Assembly (NCBI RefSeq): GCF_006740045.1
Contig: NZ_AP019749.1
Location: 4,235,001-4,299,000 of the forward strand
Length of the DNA stretch: 64,000 bases
Direction of reading: 5' to 3'
From: Comamonas terrigena NBRC 13299
GTDB taxonomy: Bacteria; Pseudomonadota; Gammaproteobacteria; Burkholderiales; Burkholderiaceae_C
Part shown: positions 16,300 through 23,790 of the stretch, piece by piece
Layout of the letters: each line of letters opens with the position of its first letter
Numbering within the stretch: the stretch's first letter is position 1
Position numbers and translations under genes: made by a program
Notes under the pieces: model-generated
Told to the model about the DNA's origin: nothing
Databases searched by the model: none
Seen by the model: the letters and a program-made list of their open reading frames with translations, nothing else

Positions 16300-16596
16300 A
16301 TGCAAATGCTTTACGACTCGGATTCCTTTGTGGTCCTGCACATGCAGCCCGAGCTGGAGACACCCTCCGCCATCACCCTCGCCGACGGCAAGACCCCGGC
16401 ACCTCCCATGCCCCGCCACGGCTTCGAGATCGTGGACAAACGCTCGGGCAAAGAGGTCTACCTGGACGGCTCCTGGGCCGAGATGTTTCAGAAAGTCATC
16501 CTGGAGTGGCAGCGTGAATCGCCCACCCAGGAAGAAGTCGAGGACACGCTGGAGCTGTATTCCGGCCTGGCCCAGAACCCGGTGCTGGTGCACTGA
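16300..16596 (+). CDS. DUF3567 protein, 98 aa
   Basis: Small acidic cytosolic protein of the DUF3567 family, known almost only from betaproteobacteria. It begins MQMLYDSDSFVVLHM and has a GFEIVDKRSGKEVYLDGSWAEMFQ core typical of the family. AGGAGG stands eight bases before the ATG, a near-ideal ribosome site, suggesting high expression. It has its own strong terminator. Function is unknown. Confidence 0.88.
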   Translation: MQMLYDSDSFVVLHMQPELETPSAITLADGKTPAPPMPRHGFEIVDKRSGKEVYLDGSWAEMFQKVILEWQRESPTQEEVEDTLELYSGLAQNPVLVH

Positions 16597-16616
16597 CCCC
16601 TGATTCCACCTCCCCC

Positions 16617-16640
16617 AAGGCCGCACCAGCGGCCTTTTTT
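16617..16640 (+). terminator. Rho-independent terminator after the DUF3567 gene
   Basis: AAGGCCGC (16617-16624), loop ACCA, GCGGCCTT (16629-16636), then a T run to 16640. Perfect 8-bp stem, 20 bases after the stop codon. Confidence 0.9.
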
Positions 16641-16802
16641 ATGCCCGGCACCCGGCCTGCTGCCAAGGCACCGACCCTGTCCGCAACGCGTTTATCGCGG
16701 GCAACGTCTGCACACAAGACCAAGGGTTACTACCATGAAGGGAGCGGCAAGCGGCCCGCCTGGGGTTCGCAGGCATGGCGCGGTGCCCACCCTGACTCCC
16801 CC

Positions 16803-18956
16803 ATGCATCTCACCACGTCCCCCTCCCTGATTGCGGCAGCCTGCGCCCTGTGCTGTGCCGCTGCCTCCGCACAGACCCCGACCGCAGACGCGGTCATGGC
16901 CACCACCGAAGTGCGCTCTGCGGCCGGCAGCCCCAGCCTGCAGGCCCTGCCAACCTCCGCCACCGTGCTCGACGGCGAAGCCCTGCGCGACCGCCAGCTG
17001 CAGGTCAACCTGTCCGAAAGCCTGGCCAGTGTGCCCGGCCTGCAGATCAAGAACCGCCAGAACTACGCCCAGGATCTGCAGCTGTCCGTGCGCGGCTACG
17101 GTGCGCGCTCCACCTTCGGCCTGCGCGGCGTGCGCCTGTATGTGGACGGCATTCCCGCCACCATGCCAGACGGCCAGGGTTCGCTCTCGCACATCGACAT
17201 TGCCAGCCTGGAGCGCGTGGAAGTGCTGCGCGGCCCGTACTCGGCGCTGTATGGCAACTCGGCCGGCGGCGTGGTCAGCATGTACACCGAAACCCCGACC
17301 GGCGCCCCCAGCGTGGAAGGCGGCTTCGCCGTGGGCAGCAACGGCCAGAAGCGCCTGTCGGCCAAGGCCAGCGGCCAGACGGCCCAGGGCCTGAGCTATG
17401 TGCTCAGCGCCAGCCGCTTTCTCACCGACGGCTACCGCGACCACAGCGCTGCCGACCGCAACATCGCCAATGCCAAGCTGAGCACCGCCATCGGTGACGA
17501 TGCACAGCTGACCATCGTCGCCAACACCATGGAATCTGATGCGCAGGACCCGCAGGGCCTGACCTGGAAGCAATATCAAGCCAACCCGCGCCGGGCCTCT
17601 ATGGACTCAGACAACGGCAATGCCCCTGTCGCCGAGAGCTTCGACACCCGCAAGTCGCTCAAGCAGACCCAAATGGGCGCCACTTATGAGCGCAAATTCA
17701 ATGGCACCCACAGTGTGGCCTTGACTGCATACGCCGGGCACCGGTCTATGGAGCAGTACCAATCTATACCCTTGAAAAATAGCTCTGGCTATGCCATTCA
17801 AGAGAATGCAAAGCACGCGGGTGGTGTGATCGATATGTCCCGTGACTACGCCGGTGTCGATGCGCGTTGGACAGGAAAATTTAGCGATGCACCTATCCCC
17901 GTCACAGTGACAGCGGGCTTGGCCATGGACTACGTGCAAGAAGATCGCAAGGGCTATAAGAATTACACGGGCAATGTCAATGCGCCAACAGCCATTGGCG
18001 TAAAAGGCAATCTGAGCCGCGACGAAAAAAATACCATCACCAACATCGACCCCTATGTGCAAGCCACCTGGCAACTGGCTCCACGCTGGAGCTTGGACAC
18101 CGGATTGCGCTACAGCCGAGTCAAGTTTGAGATTGATGACCGCTTCATCCGCCCCGGCAACCCCGATGACTCCGACAGCACCAGCCAGCACAAAGCCCTG
18201 CCGGTGGTGTCGCTGGCCCACCAACTGAGCACCAACCAGACGCTGTACGCCAGCGCGGGCCGAGGCTTTGAGACGCCAACCCTCGCCGAGATGTCCTACC
18301 GCAACGACGGCAGCGGCATGAATACCGCACTGCAGCCCAGCGTGAGCTCCCAGTACGAAGTGGGCTACCGCCAGCGCCTGACCGGAGACGTGCGAGGCAG
18401 TTGGAGCGCCGCCATCTTTCGCTCCAATACCAGCGACGAGATTGTGAGCGACCTGAGCGCGGGAGGCCGCACCACCTACCGCAATGCCGGCGATACCCGC
18501 CGCCAGGGCGTGGAACTGCAGGGCGACCTGCGCCTGACGCCACAGCTGCAGCTGCAGGCCGCCTACACTTACCTGGACGCCACGTTCCGCCAGGCATCGG
18601 GCACTGCCGCGGCCGGCAATTTCCTGCCCGGCCTGGCCAAGCAGCACCTGTGGCTGGGGCTGGATTACCGCATTACCCCCGAGTGGACGGTGGGCGTGTC
18701 CGCCGAGCACATGGGCAAGGTGTTCGTGAACGACGCCAACAGCGAAGCCGCCCCCAGCTACACCGTGGCCGCCGCCAGCGTGGGCTACCGCAAGGTCATG
18801 GGCCCCTGGACCCTGCGTGCCTTTGCCCGCGTGGACAACCTGTTTGACCGCCAGTACGTGGGCTCGGTTATCGTCAACGACGGCAACAGCCGCTACTACG
18901 AAGGCGCCCCCGGCCGCAACTGGAGCACCGGCATGAACCTGGCCTACAGCTTCTGA
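16803..18956 (+). CDS. TonB-dependent outer membrane receptor, 717 aa
   Basis: Outer-membrane active transporter. Signal peptide about residues 1-24 (cleavage after ASA), plug domain with LPTSATVLDGEAL, VRGYGARSTFGLRGVRLYVDGI and the VEVLRGPYSALYGNSAGGV block, then a 22-strand barrel ending in the expected terminal phenylalanine (NLAYSF). The ATG at 16803 was taken from the signal peptide; its ribosome site is poor. It resembles generic iron-complex or dicitrate-type receptors but no ligand is readable and no uptake genes are adjacent. Roughly 17580-18130, inside the barrel, is visibly poorer in GC and uses more A/T-ending codons than both flanks, a sign of intragenic recombination. Confidence 0.92.
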   Translation: MHLTTSPSLIAAACALCCAAASAQTPTADAVMATTEVRSAAGSPSLQALPTSATVLDGEALRDRQLQVNLSESLASVPGLQIKNRQNYAQDLQLSVRGYGARSTFGLRGVRLYVDGIPATMPDGQGSLSHIDIASLERVEVLRGPYSALYGNSAGGVVSMYTETPTGAPSVEGGFAVGSNGQKRLSAKASGQTAQGLSYVLSASRFLTDGYRDHSAADRNIANAKLSTAIGDDAQLTIVANTMESDAQDPQGLTWKQYQANPRRASMDSDNGNAPVAESFDTRKSLKQTQMGATYERKFNGTHSVALTAYAGHRSMEQYQSIPLKNSSGYAIQENAKHAGGVIDMSRDYAGVDARWTGKFSDAPIPVTVTAGLAMDYVQEDRKGYKNYTGNVNAPTAIGVKGNLSRDEKNTITNIDPYVQATWQLAPRWSLDTGLRYSRVKFEIDDRFIRPGNPDDSDSTSQHKALPVVSLAHQLSTNQTLYASAGRGFETPTLAEMSYRNDGSGMNTALQPSVSSQYEVGYRQRLTGDVRGSWSAAIFRSNTSDEIVSDLSAGGRTTYRNAGDTRRQGVELQGDLRLTPQLQLQAAYTYLDATFRQASGTAAAGNFLPGLAKQHLWLGLDYRITPEWTVGVSAEHMGKVFVNDANSEAAPSYTVAAASVGYRKVMGPWTLRAFARVDNLFDRQYVGSVIVNDGNSRYYEGAPGRNWSTGMNLAYSF

Positions 18957-18986
18957 GCCTGGGCCACCGCCCAACCACAGCACATG

Positions 18987-19020
18987 GCCACAGTCCCGAT
19001 CCCGGGGCTGTGGCTTTTTT
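18987..19020 (+). terminator. Rho-independent terminator after the TonB receptor
   Basis: GCCACAG (18987-18993) pairs with CTGTGGC (19008-19014); the stem continues inward with CCCG/CGGG-type pairs, and a run of six Ts follows to 19020. Confidence 0.88.
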
Positions 19021-19479
19021 CATGGCGCCCGTATTTACCGAGATGCCGGTCGGCACACCCGTTCCCAATAATCATTGGGATATTCAAGCAGGCATTATTT
19101 ATTTTCTTAAACCAGAATAATTAACCACCCATTAAGCATGCAATTTTTCTGAGAATATCGCTGTGCCAATCGATTTATTCTCGCGCCGACTGCCGATAAT
19201 CGGGTGCAATACACCTTCACTCTTCATAGCACGCCAAGCACAACCCTGTTGCATCCGCACTGAATCCGGCGCCTCCAGCGCGCCCTCCGCAGCCACCCAC
19301 AGCACACCCTGCCACTAGCACGGCGAGGTGTTCATGCCCTGGGTGGCTGATTTTCATGGCACGTGGAAAATGCATTATTTGGCTGATGCACATCAACGCA
19401 GCAGCGCATGATTTTATTTTTATGACATGCAGTGAAGGCAATATCACCCCACCACCTTATCCCGTGTGGAGAAAATGGC
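19021..19479 (+). promoter_or_regulatory. AT-rich upstream region of the pentahaem cytochrome gene
   Basis: This 460-base stretch has no supportable gene. Its first half (about 19060-19250) is far richer in A and T than the rest of the window and contains a dyad CCCAATAATCATTGGG (19064-19079, 6-base arms). Its second half carries an ANR/FNR-like site. AT-rich upstream DNA in this background suggests a strong or silenced promoter, or a recently acquired segment. Confidence 0.5.
19383..19396 (+). promoter_or_regulatory. Candidate ANR/FNR-type site of the cytochrome promoter
   Basis: CTGATGCACATCAA matches the FNR/ANR/DNR consensus TTGAT-N4-ATCAA at 9 of 10 defined bases. TATGAC at 19421-19426 can serve as a -10 box, which would place the centre of the site about 42 bases upstream of transcription start, the standard activator position. 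Suggests oxygen- or nitric-oxide-responsive expression. Similarity only. Confidence 0.5.
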
Positions 19480-21657
19480 ATGAAAATCATCTACAAATAT
19501 GGCCTTGTCCCCCTGGCCGCCGTGCTGGGCGTGTGCTGGCACCTGGCCACCGCCGCCGTGCAGGAGCACGCCCCGGCCCCTGCACCCCAGGTCATTGACG
19601 ACCTGCCCGCCGATTACGCCGCCGACCTGACGGCCGAGCAGCGCACCCTGGTGGAGCGTGGCCGCTATGTGGCCCGTCTGGGCGACTGCGTGGCCTGCCA
19701 CACCGGCAGCAAGACCGCCCCCATGGCCGGCGGCCTGGCGCTGGAGACGCCTTTCGGCAAGCTCTACTCCACCAACATCACGCCCGACAAGGCCACCGGC
19801 ATGGGCGGCTACAGCTTTGCGCAGTTCGATCGTGCCATGCGCAAGGGCGTGGCGGCCGACGGCCGCAACCTCTACCCGGCCATGCCCTACCCCTCCTACG
19901 CCAAGATGACGGAGGACGACATGCAGGCCCTGTATGCCTACCTGATGCAGGGCGTGACGCCGGTGCAGGCGGTCAACCAGCCATCGGAGATGGGCTTCCC
20001 CTTCAACCAGCGCTGGGGCCTGTCACTGTGGAACTGGCTGTTCCTGGACGACACCCCCTTCCAGCCCCAGGCCGGCCAGAGCGCCGAATGGAACCGCGGC
20101 GCCTACCTGGTGCAGGGCCTGGGCCACTGCGGCGCCTGCCACACCCCGCGCGGCATCGCCTTCCAGGAAAAGACCATGACAAGCGAAGGCCCGAACGGCC
20201 CGCTGTTCCTGGCCGGTGAAACCGTGGAAGGCTGGCGCGCACTGAGCCTGCGCGACCTGTGGACGCCCCAGGAAACGGCCGAGCTGCTGAAGACCGGGCG
20301 CAACCGCCATGGCTCGGTCTCCGGCAACATGGTGGACGTGGTGCAGCACAGCACCCAGTACATGAGCGACGGCGATCTGCTGGCCATCGGCACCTACCTC
20401 AAGGCCCTGCCGGCCGGCAAGAACGACCTGCCCATGCAGGTGACCCAGGGCCCGGCGCCGGTGATCGCCATTCCCGCACGCAGCGTGGGCAGCACCGAGG
20501 CGCTGGCCACCACGGCCGCCGCGCACTACAACGTGCCGGCCGACCTGTACCGCACCCGCGGTGGCCTGGGCTATCTGCAGTTCTGCGCGGACTGCCACCG
20601 CTCGGACGGAGCAGGTGTGGACGGCATCTTCCCGCCGCTGGCCGGCAACCGCTCGCTGCAGTCAGACAACGCCAGCACGCTGATCCACATCATGCTGACC
20701 GGCTGGACCACCCCCGTGACCCAGGCCCACAGCCGCCCGCTGACCATGCCGGCCTTCGCCCAGCTGGGCAACCAGGAGATTGCCGACATCCTGAACTTCA
20801 CCCGCCGCAACTGGGGCCGCAAGGATGCGCCCGAGGTCCAGGCCCGGGATGTGCAATCGCTGCGCAAGACGCTGGACGCCAAGGGCGAAAACAGCCGCCC
20901 CTTCGAAACCCCGCGCCTGGCCCGCATGCTGGACGAGAAGAATGCCGACCAGCTGGTCTATGGCGCGCGCCTGAACATCGAAACGCGGGACCTGCTGCCC
21001 AAGAACGTGGGCAATGCGCTGAACTGCGCCAGCTGCCACCTGAACGCAGGCACCGTGGCCGACGGCTCGCCCTACATCGGCATCTCGGCCTTCTTCCCCA
21101 GCTACGCGCCGCGCGCCGGCCGGGTGATCACGCTGGAAGACCGCATCAACGGCTGTTTCCTGCGTTCCATGAACGGCAAGCCGCTGCCGCTGGATTCGGA
21201 CGAGATGAAGGCCATGGTCGCGCTGTTCGACTGGATGCGCAACGAGACCAAGCCCGAAGACAAGGTCGAAGGCCGGGGCGTGGGCAAGATCAGCCAGCAG
21301 ATCATTCCGAATGCGGAAAACGGCAAGCAGATCTACACCCAGCAGTGCGCGCTGTGCCATGGCGCTGACGGCGAAGGCATCAAGAACGCCAAGGGCCAGT
21401 GGGTCTATCCGCCGCTGTGGGGCGATGAGTCCTTCAACATCGGCGCCGGTCTGGCCCGCACCTATACCGCCGCCGCCTTTGTGAAGCGCAACATGCCTAT
21501 CGCCTTCCACGGTAACTTCCCGCTGGGCCAGGGCGGCCTCTCCGACCAGGACGCCGTGGACGTGGCCGAGTACTTCAGCCACCAGCCGCGCCCGGACTTT
21601 GCACCCAAGCTCAAGGACTGGCCCAACGGCAAGAAACCTGCCGATGCACGGTACTGA
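19480..21657 (+). CDS. Pentahaem cytochrome c: tri-haem dehydrogenase-subunit module fused to a TsdA-like di-haem module, 725 aa
   Basis: Periplasmic or membrane-anchored electron carrier with five CxxCH haem sites: C70-H74, C217-H221, C369-H373, C516-H520, C623-H627. Residues about 1-26 form a signal/anchor. Residues 45-445 match the three-haem subunit of membrane alcohol, aldehyde and gluconate dehydrogenases (RGRYVARLGDCVACH, YSTNITPD, GHCGACHTPR, FCADCHRSDGAG). Residues 475-705 match thiosulfate dehydrogenase TsdA: LNCASCHLNAG, FFPSYAPRAGRVITLEDRINGCFLRSMNG with C559, the cysteine expected to ligate the active-site haem, and CALCHGADGEG with M672 45 residues after H627. No catalytic dehydrogenase gene is adjacent. 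Ribosome site GGAG eight bases before ATG. Thiosulfate oxidation/tetrathionate reduction coupled to the tri-haem relay is inferred. Confidence 0.9.
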   Translation: MKIIYKYGLVPLAAVLGVCWHLATAAVQEHAPAPAPQVIDDLPADYAADLTAEQRTLVERGRYVARLGDCVACHTGSKTAPMAGGLALETPFGKLYSTNITPDKATGMGGYSFAQFDRAMRKGVAADGRNLYPAMPYPSYAKMTEDDMQALYAYLMQGVTPVQAVNQPSEMGFPFNQRWGLSLWNWLFLDDTPFQPQAGQSAEWNRGAYLVQGLGHCGACHTPRGIAFQEKTMTSEGPNGPLFLAGETVEGWRALSLRDLWTPQETAELLKTGRNRHGSVSGNMVDVVQHSTQYMSDGDLLAIGTYLKALPAGKNDLPMQVTQGPAPVIAIPARSVGSTEALATTAAAHYNVPADLYRTRGGLGYLQFCADCHRSDGAGVDGIFPPLAGNRSLQSDNASTLIHIMLTGWTTPVTQAHSRPLTMPAFAQLGNQEIADILNFTRRNWGRKDAPEVQARDVQSLRKTLDAKGENSRPFETPRLARMLDEKNADQLVYGARLNIETRDLLPKNVGNALNCASCHLNAGTVADGSPYIGISAFFPSYAPRAGRVITLEDRINGCFLRSMNGKPLPLDSDEMKAMVALFDWMRNETKPEDKVEGRGVGKISQQIIPNAENGKQIYTQQCALCHGADGEGIKNAKGQWVYPPLWGDESFNIGAGLARTYTAAAFVKRNMPIAFHGNFPLGQGGLSDQDAVDVAEYFSHQPRPDFAPKLKDWPNGKKPADARY

Positions 21658-21705
21658 TTAGCACATCGGACCCATCCGGTACCGCCCATGTCCGCATGGG
21701 CTTCC

Positions 21706-21739
21706 CGCCGCACAGCCTTCGGGCTGCTGCGGCTTTTTT
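21706..21739 (+). terminator. Rho-independent terminator after the cytochrome gene
   Basis: CCGCA-C-AGCC, TTCG tetraloop, GGCT-GC-TGCGG, followed by six Ts (21734-21739), about 50 bases after the stop. A UUCG loop is especially stable. Confidence 0.85.
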
Positions 21740-21805
21740 GCGCCGCGGGCGACGCCATGTCTCACCGTGCAGCGTGGTATTCAGCCCCGCGGAGCTGACA
21801 ACGCC

Positions 21806-22873
21806 TCAATGCTGCGGATACAGACGCCGGTACATCGGCGCCACCAGCAGCAGCACGGCAATCAGGCGGCACACCTGGAAGGCGGTCACCACCGGCACCC
21901 CCAGCTGCAGCACCTTGGCGGTGATGGCCATCTCGGCAATGCCGCCGGGGGAGGTGCCCAGCACCAGCGTGACCCAGGGCAGGCCCGTGGCCCAGTGCAG
22001 CAGCCAGGCAAAGCCGGCACACACCACCATCAGGCCCACCGTGCCCACGGCCACCGACCCCAGCCACTGTGGTGCCGCACGCAGGAATTCCCGCCGAAAG
22101 CGCACGCCCAGACTGACCCCGATCACCAACTGCGCCGCATTCACCCAACTGACCGGCAGCGCCGACAGCTGCACATCGGCCACCGTCAGCCCCACGGATA
22201 CGCCCAGCGCCCCCAGGAACCAGGGGTTGGGCCGGCCGGTGCGCTGCATCAGCGCCACCCCGCACAGCGTCAATCCCGCCAGCAGCGCCAGTCCCAGGGG
22301 TTGCACGGTGCGGATGGCGGCCGGCATCAAGTCGGGCAGTGGCTGCGCCCCCAGCCACTGCAAGGCAAACGGAATGCTGACCGTGACGATCACCAGCCGC
22401 AGACTGTGGCTGGCGGCCACCAGGTCGGTGCGGGCATGTTCGCGTTCGGCCAGCAAGGTCATCTCGGACGCCGCGCCAATGGCCCCGGCAAAGTAGGCCG
22501 TGGCGCGCAGCTGCGGCGCCGGCACCTGGGGCATGCGGGCGGCATTGTGCCGGTACAGCCAGGCGCTGAAAGCCCAGCCCAGCAGCAGCGCCCAGACAAT
22601 GCCCAGGCCGATGGCCCACCACAGGCTGCCCACCATGCGCGCCACCTGGGGCGTGAAGTACAGACCCAGCGCCGTGCCCATGGTCCACTGGCCCAGGTTG
22701 CGCAGCACGTTCCAGCTGACCGTGGGGGCGCCGGTCATGGAGCACAGGGCCGTGGCCAGCAGCGGCCCGATCATCCAGGGCAACGGGGTGTGCAGCGCCG
22801 TACACAGCAGTGCGGCGGCCCAGGCCAGGGCCAGGGTCAGCGCCGCGCGGGTCGCAAAATTCAGTCGGGGCAT
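21806..22873 (-). CDS. AbrB-family (PF05145) integral membrane protein, 355 aa
   Basis: Polytopic membrane protein of the family once named ammonia monooxygenase/AbrB and now seen as a putative transporter or regulator of unknown substrate. About ten hydrophobic helices are visible in two repeated halves; each half carries a PWMIGPLLATA- or PNPWFLGALGVSVGLT-like element and a GAIGAASEMTLLA or LGTSPGGIAEMAITAK element, the duplicated signature of the family. Start ATG at 22873. It is convergent with the cytochrome gene. No partner genes. Function not known. Confidence 0.88.
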   Translation of the reverse strand: MPRLNFATRAALTLALAWAAALLCTALHTPLPWMIGPLLATALCSMTGAPTVSWNVLRNLGQWTMGTALGLYFTPQVARMVGSLWWAIGLGIVWALLLGWAFSAWLYRHNAARMPQVPAPQLRATAYFAGAIGAASEMTLLAEREHARTDLVAASHSLRLVIVTVSIPFALQWLGAQPLPDLMPAAIRTVQPLGLALLAGLTLCGVALMQRTGRPNPWFLGALGVSVGLTVADVQLSALPVSWVNAAQLVIGVSLGVRFRREFLRAAPQWLGSVAVGTVGLMVVCAGFAWLLHWATGLPWVTLVLGTSPGGIAEMAITAKVLQLGVPVVTAFQVCRLIAVLLLVAPMYRRLYPQH

Positions 22874-23109
22874 GGAAGGTAGGCGGGGCGAAAAGCAGCC
22901 CCGGCGCAGGGCGTGCATGCCCAGGCATGCAGCGCGCGGGGTGGCGAAAGCAACAAAGCGCCCAGTATCACCGGCTTGTGCGCTGCAGCAAATTTTCCGC
23001 CGGATTGCTCTCTAGCGCCTGCACCCTGGTTACAAACCGCTCTCAAAACCAAAGTACGCGGTCCCTGCCCTGTCGCATGTGCATCAGGGCGGACCCTGCA
23101 TGGCGGGGC

Positions 23110-23655
23110 TCAGCCCCCGCGCCGCGCCGCCATTTCACGGCCCATGGCCTGCTGGCCCGCCGCGTCCACCAGCTGCCGGGCCGCGGGGTAGACCTGCCCT
23201 TCCTCGTGCCGGATGTGGTCGGCATACAGACCCGCAAAGCGCTGCAGCAGCGCCTGGTCCGCCGCCGAAAAAGCCTGTTGCCCCCCACCGGCCAGGGCCT
23301 GCAGCGGCACGCGGGCCTGGGCCCAGCAGGCGGCCATGGCCACATGGTCGCGCTGCAGCTGGCGCACCACGGCCTGGGTGCCGGCGTCGGTACCGGGCTG
23401 CAGCAAGGGCGGGAAGATGTGCAGCTCCTCGTCCTCATGGTGCAGGGGCGCGGCCACATCGAAATAGCGCAGTACGTCGCGCGCGGCCTGGCGGGCGCTG
23501 TCGTCCACGCCCTGTTCGGCCAGGTAGGTCTGCAGGCGCTGCAGCAGATCCAGGGTGCGCTGCACCCGCTCATGGCAGGCGCCCAGCATCTCGAACGGCT
23601 GGTCAAAGCCCGCACCGGGGGAGCGCAGGCCGGGCAGGGCCACACGGCTGGTCAT
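23110..23655 (-). CDS. Hemerythrin HHE-domain protein, 181 aa
   Basis: Two-iron oxygen- or NO-binding helical bundle. Histidines and acids of the HHE pattern are seen at MLGACHERVQRTLDLL (about residue 27), FDVAAPLHHEDEELHIFPPL (about 66-85), LQRDHVAMAACW (about 105) and ADHIRHEEGQVYPAARQL (about 145-160). AAGGA stands seven bases before the ATG at 23655. Such stand-alone cytosolic hemerythrins are linked to oxygen storage or nitrosative stress. It lies downstream of nrdJ on the same strand but separated by a terminator, so it is likely a separate unit. Confidence 0.9.
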   Translation of the reverse strand: MTSRVALPGLRSPGAGFDQPFEMLGACHERVQRTLDLLQRLQTYLAEQGVDDSARQAARDVLRYFDVAAPLHHEDEELHIFPPLLQPGTDAGTQAVVRQLQRDHVAMAACWAQARVPLQALAGGGQQAFSAADQALLQRFAGLYADHIRHEEGQVYPAARQLVDAAGQQAMGREMAARRGG

Positions 23656-23706
23656 GGTTTCATCCTTCGGGGCGGTTGCAATCCGCCGCTGTCCGCCATG
23701 GTGCAC

Positions 23707-23741
23707 AAAAAAACGGCGGCTGCATTGATGCAAGCCGCCGT
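23707..23741 (-). terminator. Rho-independent terminator after nrdJ
   Basis: Minus strand: ACGGCGGC plus TGCAT/ATGCA arms with a one-base bulge form a 13-bp stem, ending in a run of seven Ts (plus-strand A run 23707-23713). Confidence 0.9.
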
Positions 23742-23790
23742 TCGTGTCGACAAGCCCACTGCATGCAGGGGCTTCACCGCGGGTCTGGGC

